This document shows positions 9,292-17,578 of a DNA stretch of 64,000 nucleotides, piece by piece. The position numbers were made by a program, and so were the translations under genes. Position 1 is the first letter of the stretch; every line of letters starts with the position of its first letter. Origin of the DNA: Chloracidobacterium sp. (GTDB lineage: Bacteria > Acidobacteriota > Blastocatellia > Pyrinomonadales > Pyrinomonadaceae); the NCBI GenBank assembly GCA_016720705.1, contig JADKKB010000007.1, positions 2,046,001 to 2,110,000 on the forward strand, read 5' to 3'. The notes under the pieces were generated by a model. The model was given only the letters and a program-made list of their open reading frames with translations, was not told the DNA's origin and searched no databases.

Positions 9292-9813
9292 TTACTGTCT
9301 ATTCGGTTCGCTCGAGATGATATCTATATCGGCAGAATTGTCAGTTAAATTCACCAACTGAGGCGTAAAATGAAATTGCTTTGAGTGGACACTGAGGATG
9401 ACAGTCTGTCCGGCTTCGATATCGTCAAAGCGGAAATAGCCGAAAGATCCGGTGCGCGTCATACGGGTTAAACCTGTTCGGTCGCTAAGGTAAACCATTG
9501 CATTTCGCAACCCGTTGCCGTCCGGCGTCAGGACTCTGCCCGAGATCGAAACCCCGGCGGCGGTCGGCGAGAGATCACCCTGCCAAAAACCTCCGTGCAC
9601 GTCGAACGGACCGCCCGCTGATGTCGTCCCAGCGGCCTGTTGTCCGGTCGTTCCGGTAATGCCAAACGTGCCGCCGCTTGACTGACCACCGCCGCTTGAA
9701 ACCACAGCCTGCGTCAAGGCGTAGCTACCACCCGACGCGATTTGCGAATAGATCGTAACCGCCGAAATGGCGAGCGAAAATATAATGACCATCGAAAATA
9801 TTACTCTTTTCAT
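9292..9813 (-). CDS. Secreted protein with carboxypeptidase-regulatory-like domain
   Basis: This 173-residue protein has a signal peptide (~1-25). A Gly/Ser/Thr-rich block follows (~27-77: GGSY..TQAVVSSGGGQSSGG, ending HGGFW), with the same plan as the N-terminus of the FG-GAP protein at 23058. The C-terminal ~90 residues are a CarboxypepD_reg-like beta-sandwich (SISGRVLTPDGNGLRNAMV, then FGYFRFDDI), closely similar to the C-terminus of the giant protein at 37517. GGAGG precedes the ATG by ~11 nt. The 84-nt gap to the Asp-box gene upstream suggests possible co-transcription. Confidence 0.8.
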   Translation of the reverse strand: MKRVIFSMVIIFSLAISAVTIYSQIASGGSYALTQAVVSSGGGQSSGGTFGITGTTGQQAAGTTSAGGPFDVHGGFWQGDLSPTAAGVSISGRVLTPDGNGLRNAMVYLSDRTGLTRMTRTGSFGYFRFDDIEAGQTVILSVHSKQFHFTPQLVNLTDNSADIDIISSEPNRQ

Positions 9814-9896
9814 CTACTTCGTCCTCCGATCTTTGTTCTTATAAACTGTGGTCAACAAACGGCATAGACCGTGCTCATTGTTCAATCTCACACCAG

Positions 9897-11765
9897 TTAA
9901 AAGCCGGTGTTGCTACCCTGCGAATTGAGGATGTAAAACTTACCGTCGCCGAGATAAACGAGTTCAACCGAGCTTCCTCTCCCGCCGGTCATTTCTGTCG
10001 TTGCCCTCGAGTTGTTGACGTAGATCTGTCCGCCGCCCGTTCCGGCAAACAAAATACTGCCATCCGCCGATGACGCTACTGACCCCCAAAATCGAACGGG
10101 TAGTTGCTGAATCCAGGTAATGCCGGAGTCGAGTGACGTGTAGATATAATCGTTTTGTGCGACGGCAACCATTTTCGTGCCGTCCGCGGATAAAGCAACT
10201 CCATTCCACGTTTTGATAGGGGTAGATGTCCCGGCCCAAGAAACGCCGGAATCAGTCGACCTGTAGACATTCGTGTTTTCACCAGCCGCGATCAACGTCG
10301 TGCCGTCCGCCGATGACGCGACGGATTTCCAACCTCGGTTCGCCTCCCTCGGTGTCCAGGTTACGCCCGAATCAACGGACGTGTAAATTTGTCCGCCCCC
10401 AACAATAGCAACCAATTTCGTGCCGTCCGCCGATGACGCGACGGAATACCAACCTCGGTTCGTTTCCCTCGGTGTCCAGGTTAGCCCCGAATCAACGGAC
10501 GTGTAAATTTGTCCGAATAAAACAACCGCCACCAATTTCGTGCCGTCGGCTGATGATGCGACCGAAAACCAATTTCTATCGGTTTCGCGAGGGATCCAGG
10601 TTACGCCCGAATCAACGGACGTGTAAATTTGTCCAAGTTCCGCGGCCGCAGCCAATTTCGTGCCGTCGGCCGATGACGCGACCGAACGCCATTGTCGGTC
10701 ACTTTCGCGCGGAATCCAGTTCATCCCCGAGTCAGTTGAAGTGTAAATTTTTCCATTGTAAGCGACGGCAACCGCTTTCGTGCCATCTGCCGATGACGCG
10801 ATCGAGGCCCAATCTCGATTCGCTTCCCGCGGTGTCCACGGCAGATTTGATTGTGTCGAGAGCGGGCGAAGAATTGTCTGCCCGGCATTTATCGTAATCC
10901 GCCAACCTGCAGGGTCCGTGTCCGCGTCCGCTATGCGAATGATGTCGCCTATTTGCGGCGCCGTCGGCAGGTTTATTGTTACCAGACTGTTGCTGTTGAT
11001 CAGATACCCGTTATTTCTTTCGGCTTGCTGATCGCCCCCGATGACATTCCACTTGAATGTTCCAACGACATTTGTAAGTTGAGAGCCGTTGCCGTTAACC
11101 TGAAGGTAATTTCCCGCCGAAACTCCGCCCAGATTATTGGAATTTATTGCTGTGGTTGCCGTTTGCGCTGTAACTGAGGTTTGAGCGGTAGCCGCGTTCA
11201 TCGCATTCGCTGCATTCGCAACCGTTCCGAATACCTTGTTGCCGTCAAGACCAACGATATGTGCATCAGTGATACATTGGTTGCAAACGGATGACATCGC
11301 ATCCGCAGTTTGTGCTTCACTAGCTTTATTGGCCTGAATAGCAAACGGCGCCGTATTGATCTGTTGTCGAGGTGTGAGAGTGTTGTATGCGCCTGTGCTT
11401 GCTCCCGGGCGAACGGCGATCTCGAGCCACTTGTCCACCTGATCTTGAAACGGGAGTGAGCCGAAGTCGAGCGAAACTGTGAGGATACCGTTGGTCACAA
11501 CGACATCTTGCAGGTCCATAACCGTTACGTACGCCGTGCCGCCGGTCGCTGCGTCAAAGAGCTGCAACTTCAAATCGTATTGACCGTTTGCCGGAATGCC
11601 AGTGTCGGTCAGCTTTCCTTGATATGTGAATGCAGTCGTCTGGGCGTGAGCAACTCCGCTCTCGATCGCGATAAAGGTCACCGCTAAGGTCATCGCAAAA
11701 AATATAACTCTTAGACGGTTTCGATTCCGAAAGGCTCTCGACAGGACGTATCTCAGATCATTCAT
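9897..11765 (-). CDS. Secreted Asp-box (BNR-like) repeat protein
   Basis: A 622-residue protein with an N-terminal hydrophobic export signal (~20-42, ending AHAQ). The next ~110 residues are the AQTTxFxYQGxL module shared with the S74 fibre genes: YDLKLQLFDA, then LDFGSLPF and TPRQQINTAPF. A coiled Ala/Asn-rich linker follows. From ~305 to 580 there are about seven 40-residue repeats of the type SVASSADGTKLVAVxxxGQIYTS plus DSGxTW, an Asp-box beta-propeller pattern as in sialidases or Ycf48-like proteins. The repeats are nearly identical at DNA level (120-bp period). No catalytic site is visible. A class A promoter lies 41-70 nt upstream of the ATG. Confidence 0.85.
   Translation of the reverse strand: MNDLRYVLSRAFRNRNRLRVIFFAMTLAVTFIAIESGVAHAQTTAFTYQGKLTDTGIPANGQYDLKLQLFDAATGGTAYVTVMDLQDVVVTNGILTVSLDFGSLPFQDQVDKWLEIAVRPGASTGAYNTLTPRQQINTAPFAIQANKASEAQTADAMSSVCNQCITDAHIVGLDGNKVFGTVANAANAMNAATAQTSVTAQTATTAINSNNLGGVSAGNYLQVNGNGSQLTNVVGTFKWNVIGGDQQAERNNGYLINSNSLVTINLPTAPQIGDIIRIADADTDPAGWRITINAGQTILRPLSTQSNLPWTPREANRDWASIASSADGTKAVAVAYNGKIYTSTDSGMNWIPRESDRQWRSVASSADGTKLAAAAELGQIYTSVDSGVTWIPRETDRNWFSVASSADGTKLVAVVLFGQIYTSVDSGLTWTPRETNRGWYSVASSADGTKLVAIVGGGQIYTSVDSGVTWTPREANRGWKSVASSADGTTLIAAGENTNVYRSTDSGVSWAGTSTPIKTWNGVALSADGTKMVAVAQNDYIYTSLDSGITWIQQLPVRFWGSVASSADGSILFAGTGGGQIYVNNSRATTEMTGGRGSSVELVYLGDGKFYILNSQGSNTGF
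10018..10850 (-). repeat. Tandem 120-bp coding repeats (Asp-box units)
   Basis: About seven units of 120 bp encode the 40-residue Asp-box blades. Units starting near 10381, 10501 and 10621 are almost identical (each begins GTGTAAATTTGTCC on the plus strand), which points to recent unit duplication or homogenisation. Confidence 0.85.
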
Positions 11766-11805
11766 AATTCCTCATTTGGGAAACGCAAATTTTTACTTCA
11801 CCCAA

Positions 11806-11835
11806 CTACGCGAGAAATCTGATAAAATCGGGTCA
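11806..11835 (-). promoter_or_regulatory. Class A ECF-type promoter
   Basis: On the minus strand: TGACCC, 17 bp, CGCGTAGTT, directed at the Asp-box gene (start 11765). It lies in the 81-bp divergent gap between that gene and sigma gene II, with which it would share regulation. Confidence 0.65.
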
Positions 11836-11846
11836 ATCTTTTTCTT

Positions 11847-12407
11847 ATGGCGAATGAAGTCACCCAGCTTTTGCAGCAGATCGGACAAGGGGATAGCTCC
11901 GGCGATCAAGCTGCGCTGAATCGGCTTTTGCCGATCGTTTATGACGAACTCCGTCGTCTGGCTTCGAGCTTTCTTCGCCGCGAGTACGCGGTCTCAATGC
12001 AAACGACCGAACTCGTCCACGAAGCGTACTTCAAACTAACAAATCAGCGGGCCGTCGATTGGGAAAATCGCGGCCAATTCTTCGCCATCGCCGCCCAGGC
12101 GATGCGGCGGATACTGATCGACGCCGCCAGAGAAAGGATGTCATTAAAGCACGGTGTCCAAAAAGTTTCGTTGGATGATGCCCCGCAGATCTCCGTGGAG
12201 ATGAATCAAAACCTGCTCGAACTCGACAATGCCTTGAAAGAGCTCGAAGAATTTGACCCGCAGCAGTGCCGGATCGTCGAACTCCGATACTTCACCGGCT
12301 TGACGATCGAGGAGACCGCGAGCGTTCTGAGTCTGTCGCCCTCCACCGTAAAGCGCGAGTGGATCATTGCTCGTGCCTGGCTCCATCAAAAGATCGATGG
12401 CAAATGA
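11847..12407 (+). CDS. ECF RNA polymerase sigma factor (pair II)
   Basis: This 186-residue protein has the same architecture as the sigma factors of pairs I and III. Region 2 includes TTELVHEAYFKL and AMRRILIDAARER. Region 4 has EETASVLSLSPSTVKREW followed by a C-terminal RAWLHQKI helix. It begins MANEVTQLLQQ, close to the MANEVTRLLQD of pair III, so II and III are near relatives. Its TGA stop (12405-12407) is also the first three bases of the class A -35 element driving the kinase at 12449. I infer that this factor recognises class A promoters and so controls its own kinase and the divergent Asp-box gene. Confidence 0.92.
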   Translation: MANEVTQLLQQIGQGDSSGDQAALNRLLPIVYDELRRLASSFLRREYAVSMQTTELVHEAYFKLTNQRAVDWENRGQFFAIAAQAMRRILIDAARERMSLKHGVQKVSLDDAPQISVEMNQNLLELDNALKELEEFDPQQCRIVELRYFTGLTIEETASVLSLSPSTVKREWIIARAWLHQKIDGK

Positions 12408-12434
12408 ACCGATTCGACACTCTTTTCCGCGTAG
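12405..12434 (+). promoter_or_regulatory. Class A ECF-type promoter before kinase II
   Basis: TGAACC, 17 bp, CGCGTAGTT on the plus strand. The TGA is the sigma gene's stop codon. The kinase ATG is at 12449, only 14 nt after the heptamer, so a transcript from here would have a leader of a few nucleotides or be leaderless. Confidence 0.65.
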
Positions 12435-12448
12435 TTGATTGAAAAGCA

Positions 12449-15169
12449 ATGGACACGGCAAAATGGATACAGATCAAGGATACTTTTTGGGTCGTTCTCG
12501 AACTGCCGCTAGCGGAACGCAGTGCGGTTTTGGATACGACCGGGCCGGAAATACGAAGCGCCGTCGAGAAGATGCTGGCGTCGCACGAGCAAGCCGAAGG
12601 CTTCATTGATAAACCCGTTCTGGTTCAGCAAGGCATTGCCATAGATGACGCGAGTGACGAGTATCTCGGCAAGACGATCGGTCATTACCGGATCAAAAAA
12701 AGGATCGGTGCCGGCGGAATGGGCCTGGTCTATTTGGCCGGAAGAGAGGATTCTGACCAACTGGTCGCGATCAAACTGATCAAACGGGGAATGGATACGG
12801 AAGCTATCCTTAAACGTTTTCTGCTGGAACGACGGATACTCTCAAGACTCACTCACCCGTTCATTGCACGTCTGCTCGATTCCGGCCAAACCGATGATGG
12901 ACTGCCGTATTTCGTGATGGAGTACGTCGAGGGATTGCCGCTGCTCGAATATTGCGATGACCAACGAATGGGTGCCAGGGAACGCCTCGAACTATTTCGC
13001 CAGATCTGTTCGGCAATAAGTTACGCGCATCAAAACCTGATCGTCCACCGTGACCTCAAGCCGTCGAACATCTTAATTACAAACGACGGGACGCCGAAGC
13101 TGCTAGATTTCGGCATTGCCAAACTGCTCGAGACCGAGTCCGAAAATACGGCAACACAAGCCCGGATCTTTACACCGGAATACGCTTCGCCCGAGCAGCT
13201 AAATGGCATGCCAATTACGACTTCGGCGGATGTCTATTCGCTCGGTGTCGTTTTATATGAGCTTTTGAGCGGCACACGGCCATTCAGGTCACAGACCCGC
13301 AACTTTACGGAGATCACCAATAAGGTTCTGACGCAAGCACCGGTTCGCCCGTCGTCGGTCATCAGCGGTGAGCCAAGTTGGCCGTTGGCCAGACACACTG
13401 TCGATGACGATGTTAAACCGCAAATGGAAGCGGGCAAATTCCACATTTCGCCAGCCGACATTCGATATCTTAAGGGCGACGTCGACAACATTATCCTCAA
13501 AGCACTCCGCAAGGAACCCGAGCGGAGATATGCATCGGTACAGGATCTTGCGGAAGATATCCGGCGAAATTTGGTCGGATTGCCGGTGACGGCAACCGCG
13601 GATTCGCGAACCTATCGGGCGCGTAAGTTCGTCAAACGCCATTCTACCGCGGTCTTTGCCGGATCCTTTATAGTGCTGACGCTACTGCTTGCAACGTCGG
13701 TCACGTCGTGGCAAGCGATCGTCGCCCGGCGTGAGCGCGATAAATCCGAGCGGCGTTTCGATGATGTTCGGAAACTGTCCAATTCATTTTTGTTTGAATT
13801 TGATGATGCGATCCGGAATTTGCAGGGGGCGACACCGGCTCGCAAACTGGTGATCGACCGGGCATTGCCGTTTCTGAATAGTTTGGCGGAGGAATCTGAC
13901 GGCGATGATTCGCTGCAAAACGAATTGGCAGAGTCCTATCGCAAACTCGGTGAGATCCAGGGCCATCCGTACTTTGCAAACGTCGGCGATGTCGCCGGCG
14001 GCATCCTGAGCTTTCGCAGATCCATTGATATCGGCGAAAAGCTCGTCAGTCGCAACCCGACTAACCAAGAATATAAAATAAATCTATCAAAATACTACGA
14101 TATGCTCGGCGATATGTATCTCGCGGCAAGCTACGACACGCCAGACGCATCTGCAAATTACCAAAGAGCCTTAAAGCTGCGCGAAGAGTTGCGTGATCAA
14201 AGCGCCGATGACCCGCTAATTTTGGAGAGTCTAATGGTCAGCTATGAACGCGTCGGATATATCAAAGCGAAAACGGGCGAATTAGCCGCGGCGATCAATA
14301 ACTTTCAGGCGTCACTCGCCATCGGCGAACGTCTGGCCGCGTCGCAACCGGCAAATAACAGGTTTCAGCGTGACCGTTACGTTTCCTATTCTGAGATCGG
14401 GCGGGTTTTACACTCCGACGGAAAATATAGGGAGGCGATAGAGCAGTTTGATAAGGGCCGAACGATCGTTAAGGACTTAATGGCCGGTCGTCCGAATGAT
14501 GTAGATCTGCCGCGAATGGGCGGGATCTTCGATGATCTGTCGGCAAACGCTCACATCCAACTCGGTGAGTTCGCCGCGGCGACTTCGCTTTCAAATAATG
14601 CCCTTGCCGCTCGCGAAAAGCTCTTTGCCGCAGATCCGACAAATGTACTGGCTTTTGGGGATCTGACCGTCAGTCTCGATACGGCGGGCGATCTGCGTGT
14701 CAAAGCGGGCGATGCTGCCGGGGCACTAAAACTATTGCGCCGCTCGCTCGCGATGCGCGAGGCGGCACTTAAGCAGGATCCGACAATGACGCTTGCCAAG
14801 CGTTATATCGCCATCAGTCACAACAAGATCGCTTTGGTGTTTCGCTCGCAAAACGACCTACCTATGGCTCTCAACGAGCACAGAGCGGCTTTGAACATAA
14901 ATCGTGAATTAGCCGGTGCCGACCCGACTAATCTGGAACTGCGTCGCGAGCTGTCCGTTTCATTACAGGGAGTCGGCGAAGTACTCGGCCTGATCGCCGT
15001 TAAAGAGCGTGATCGGATAAAATGGACGCAAGCCCGCGAACTGCTCGACGAAAGCCTCGGCATCTACGGCGAGATGAGTGCCACCGCCCGTTCGTTCGGT
15101 GCGGACGTCGGGAAGATCCCCGAGCTCAAGGCATTTATCGAAAAGCACGAACCACTCTTTACGAGCTAG
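12449..15169 (+). CDS. Membrane Ser/Thr protein kinase with C-terminal TPRs (pair II)
   Basis: A 906-residue kinase. The N-terminal region (~1-75, W..IKDTFW) matches the other two pairs. The kinase domain (~78-370) carries GAGGMGLVYLA near residue 87, VAIKLIKRGMD, HRDLKPSN near 199, DFGIAK and ASPEQL. One transmembrane helix lies at ~400-424 (FAGSFIVLTLLLATSV). The rest is TPR-like repeats up to an acidic C-terminus. Kinase on the cytoplasmic side and TPRs outside is the expected topology. It lies 41 nt after the sigma gene with its own promoter element in between. Substrates are not shown by sequence; the linked sigma factor is the first candidate. Confidence 0.92.
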   Translation: MDTAKWIQIKDTFWVVLELPLAERSAVLDTTGPEIRSAVEKMLASHEQAEGFIDKPVLVQQGIAIDDASDEYLGKTIGHYRIKKRIGAGGMGLVYLAGREDSDQLVAIKLIKRGMDTEAILKRFLLERRILSRLTHPFIARLLDSGQTDDGLPYFVMEYVEGLPLLEYCDDQRMGARERLELFRQICSAISYAHQNLIVHRDLKPSNILITNDGTPKLLDFGIAKLLETESENTATQARIFTPEYASPEQLNGMPITTSADVYSLGVVLYELLSGTRPFRSQTRNFTEITNKVLTQAPVRPSSVISGEPSWPLARHTVDDDVKPQMEAGKFHISPADIRYLKGDVDNIILKALRKEPERRYASVQDLAEDIRRNLVGLPVTATADSRTYRARKFVKRHSTAVFAGSFIVLTLLLATSVTSWQAIVARRERDKSERRFDDVRKLSNSFLFEFDDAIRNLQGATPARKLVIDRALPFLNSLAEESDGDDSLQNELAESYRKLGEIQGHPYFANVGDVAGGILSFRRSIDIGEKLVSRNPTNQEYKINLSKYYDMLGDMYLAASYDTPDASANYQRALKLREELRDQSADDPLILESLMVSYERVGYIKAKTGELAAAINNFQASLAIGERLAASQPANNRFQRDRYVSYSEIGRVLHSDGKYREAIEQFDKGRTIVKDLMAGRPNDVDLPRMGGIFDDLSANAHIQLGEFAAATSLSNNALAAREKLFAADPTNVLAFGDLTVSLDTAGDLRVKAGDAAGALKLLRRSLAMREAALKQDPTMTLAKRYIAISHNKIALVFRSQNDLPMALNEHRAALNINRELAGADPTNLELRRELSVSLQGVGEVLGLIAVKERDRIKWTQARELLDESLGIYGEMSATARSFGADVGKIPELKAFIEKHEPLFTS

Positions 15170-15198
15170 AGCGATCGGCAAACCAATATACATCGACC

Positions 15199-15231
15199 AA
15201 AAAAAATTGGCCCGCCGGAGATCGGCGAGCC
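15199..15231 (-). terminator. Rho-independent terminator
   Basis: On the minus strand a GC-rich stem (GGCTCGCCG / CGGCGGGCC, one mismatch) is followed by AATTTTTTTT. It lies just past the stop of the FG-GAP gene at 15254 and between convergent genes, so it may also help end the kinase transcript. Confidence 0.65.
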
Positions 15232-15253
15232 ATTTCTATTTCTATAATCGGCA

Positions 15254-16291
15254 CTATTGCCGCACAAACACGTTGGGGACGGGCAGATCTCCCGTCTGGC
15301 CGAATTGTTGGATCAGCGTGCCGGCGGTCGAGCGGTTGACGTACCACGTCGAGTTGGACGGCCGAAATACACCTGCGTCGGTTTTGCCGTCGCCATCATA
15401 ATCGCCGGGAACCGGGATGTCTGTACCGGAACCGAACGGGAATGAGTAATAGCTGCCGTCCTCACTCCGGAGCACGAACCAACTACTGGTCGACGGCCTG
15501 AAAAACGCAAGGTCTGCCTTGCCGTCACCCGTAAAATCGCCCGTGACCGCTTGGTCGCCCGTCTGGCCGAATTGATACGCCGTCAGTCCGCCGGTGCTCC
15601 GGGCGATCCACCATTCGGATACCGAGGGTCTGTACACGCCGATGTCTGCCTTGCCGTCGCCGTCGATATCCGAGGCGATCGGGGCGTCACCGTTTGCACC
15701 GAATTGGGTGATCGTCGTGCCGCCGGACGACTTATTGATATACCACGTCGCGGTGGACGGACGAAAAATCGCTACGTCCGCTTTACCGTCACCGTCAAAA
15801 TCCGCCGGCATCGTCACATCACCGCTACTGCCGAAGGGGAATGCGTAAAATGACTGATCCTCACTTCTGAGAATGTACCAAAATCCGGTCGAAGGCCTGA
15901 AAAACGCGAGGTCTGCCTTGCCGTCACCGGTAAAATCGCCGGGCGTCAAGACGTCGCCCGCGGCGCCGAATTGTGCCGCTCCGTTGCCTCCGTTGCTGCT
16001 CTTGGCATACCACCATTCGTTCTGGCCGGGGCGGAAAACGGAAAGGTCCGTCTTACCGTCACCGTCAAAATCAAACGGCGATCGCCGCGTCGATACAAAT
16101 GAACCCTTGCCGAGTTCGGCGACGTACGACAGTGCGAGCTTGGTAAATTTCAGAGCGTGATTTGCGTTGTCGCCGCTCAGGTTGATCTTGTCATTCGCCG
16201 AGTGAATGGCGGCGTTGTCGTCGTTGAATGTCGATTCAAAGGGAACGACGCCGGGTAGCTCTTGTTGTGCCACGAGGCGTGATCCGAACAA
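15254..16291 (-). CDS. 3' part of a frameshifted M28 peptidase: FG-GAP cassette
   Basis: This frame begins inside the M28 peptidase reading. Its residues from PFESTFNDDN to LALSYVAEL continue the peptidase fold lost from the frame above it. The FG-GAP cassette follows from about nt 16085 to the stop: six DxDGDGK-D loops in a three-blade pattern used twice, ending PVPNVFVRQ. There is no convincing independent start, and the first in-frame ATG has no ribosome binding site. One base missing near 16250 separates it from the upstream part; restoring it gives a single ~695-residue secreted peptidase/FG-GAP fusion. Confidence 0.75.
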   Translation of the reverse strand: MFGSRLVAQQELPGVVPFESTFNDDNAAIHSANDKINLSGDNANHALKFTKLALSYVAELGKGSFVSTRRSPFDFDGDGKTDLSVFRPGQNEWWYAKSSNGGNGAAQFGAAGDVLTPGDFTGDGKADLAFFRPSTGFWYILRSEDQSFYAFPFGSSGDVTMPADFDGDGKADVAIFRPSTATWYINKSSGGTTITQFGANGDAPIASDIDGDGKADIGVYRPSVSEWWIARSTGGLTAYQFGQTGDQAVTGDFTGDGKADLAFFRPSTSSWFVLRSEDGSYYSFPFGSGTDIPVPGDYDGDGKTDAGVFRPSNSTWYVNRSTAGTLIQQFGQTGDLPVPNVFVRQ

Positions 16292-17340
16292 GCATAGCCA
16301 CAGGTGGACGTCCCGACGACCATCGTCGGCTGATATGCCGTGATCAGATCGCGGACAAACTGGTTTTGGGCCGCGTTTGTATAGTCCGTGAAAATGACGA
16401 TGTCGTTGCCGAGCGTGCCCTTATAGTTCGTCATATCCATCTGCATCACGCCGACGACGTTAGCGTTAGCGTTTTTATACTCGGTGGCGATAGCGGCCGA
16501 GCCTTTAAGCCCGACTTCCTCGGCCGCGTACGCCATGAACTTGATGGTGCGGTTGGGCCTAAAGTTTTTTGCCATCATCACGCGGATCGTCTCGGTCAGA
16601 CACGCTATACCCGACGCATCATCGTCAGCACCCGGTGCTGAGAGAGTCTGGCCGCCGGTGTTGATCGAGTCCTGATGAGCTCCGAGCACGATGATCTCGC
16701 TCGGCAAGGTCGTACCTTGGATCGTCATAATGATCGACGGCTGAGGCGAGGTCGCGACCGGATGCGTATAAAAATCGACCGTTACGTCGTTGCGTCCGGC
16801 GGCGAGAGTCGTCCATTTATTCTTGATCCAATTGGCCGACTCGGTTCCGCTGGGTTGGTTATAGCGGCGATTGGGAAATGCCGAAAGGTCGAGGATCGTC
16901 TGGCGATTTTGAAGTTCGCTGGCCTCGGCGTGCATCGCGTTGACGACCGCCGCATTGTCGATCGTATAGGCTATCAACTGTTGCTGTGCATTAACGGCTT
17001 TTAGCTCATCGATGGAGGCAATTGCGGCTTCCTCGGTCGGATGGGCGATATAGCCGCTGCATTTGTGAAAGCTCTCGTGCATCGACCTCGACAGCGCCTC
17101 CATCTGCGCTTCGTTCAAACGAACGACCGCGATGCCGTCTTTGACGGTGCGCACATCGATATCTCTAAGCCGCGTTTCGTCCGTACCGAGCGACTTTTGA
17201 ATATGCGAAAGCTCAGCATTATCAACAGTTACCCAATAATCAAAACGGTCGGCCTGCGAATTGCCGGCGTAAAACAGAACACCCGCCGCCACACAAACCA
17301 AAACCGCCACAAGGCCAAAGAACTTATATTTTAGAGACAT
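16177..17340 (-). CDS. M28-family zinc aminopeptidase, frameshifted near its end
   Basis: 387 residues in this frame. An N-terminal hydrophobic segment (~7-26) acts as export signal or anchor. The domain resembles secreted bacterial leucyl aminopeptidases of family M28. All five zinc ligands are visible: His in GAHQDS (~220), Asp in GADDDASG (~237), Glu of AAEEVG (~272), Asp in MDMTNY (~300) and His in SDHASWHN (~354). After NKSYP the frame diverges into a non-homologous tail (SFPLNRHSTT), while the expected PFESTFNDDN continues in the other frame. A one-base deletion at ~16248-16252 explains this. It could be a real mutation, programmed slippage or a sequence error. Family activity is release of N-terminal residues from peptides outside the cell. 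Confidence 0.82.
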   Translation of the reverse strand: MSLKYKFFGLVAVLVCVAAGVLFYAGNSQADRFDYWVTVDNAELSHIQKSLGTDETRLRDIDVRTVKDGIAVVRLNEAQMEALSRSMHESFHKCSGYIAHPTEEAAIASIDELKAVNAQQQLIAYTIDNAAVVNAMHAEASELQNRQTILDLSAFPNRRYNQPSGTESANWIKNKWTTLAAGRNDVTVDFYTHPVATSPQPSIIMTIQGTTLPSEIIVLGAHQDSINTGGQTLSAPGADDDASGIACLTETIRVMMAKNFRPNRTIKFMAYAAEEVGLKGSAAIATEYKNANANVVGVMQMDMTNYKGTLGNDIVIFTDYTNAAQNQFVRDLITAYQPTMVVGTSTCGYACSDHASWHNKSYPASFPLNRHSTTTTPPFTRRMTRST

Positions 17341-17456
17341 TTATTTCGTATCAGACCATTCGGATCAGTTAAGAAGATATGAGCGCCGTGACACCTGACT
17401 ATACATTATATAAATACGACTTTTCAATAGACTTTTCCAGTAAATGGCGTCCGACA

Positions 17457-17492
17457 AAAGCACCCCGTAACCGTTAAGCCGCGGGGTGCTTT
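17457..17492 (-). terminator. Strong hairpin terminator
   Basis: A perfect 11-bp inverted repeat (AAAGCACCCCG / CGGGGTGCTTT) with a 14-nt loop lies ~90 nt past the stop of the beta-helix gene. It has A and T flanks on both sides and could work in either direction. Confidence 0.75.
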
Positions 17493-17578
17493 GCTGTGCT
17501 CGATCTATCGGCGGTGATTTTACGGCCGGTCTCAGATTACGACGCCTCCCATTGTAACCGCCGCGTTCCGTAAAAGCG

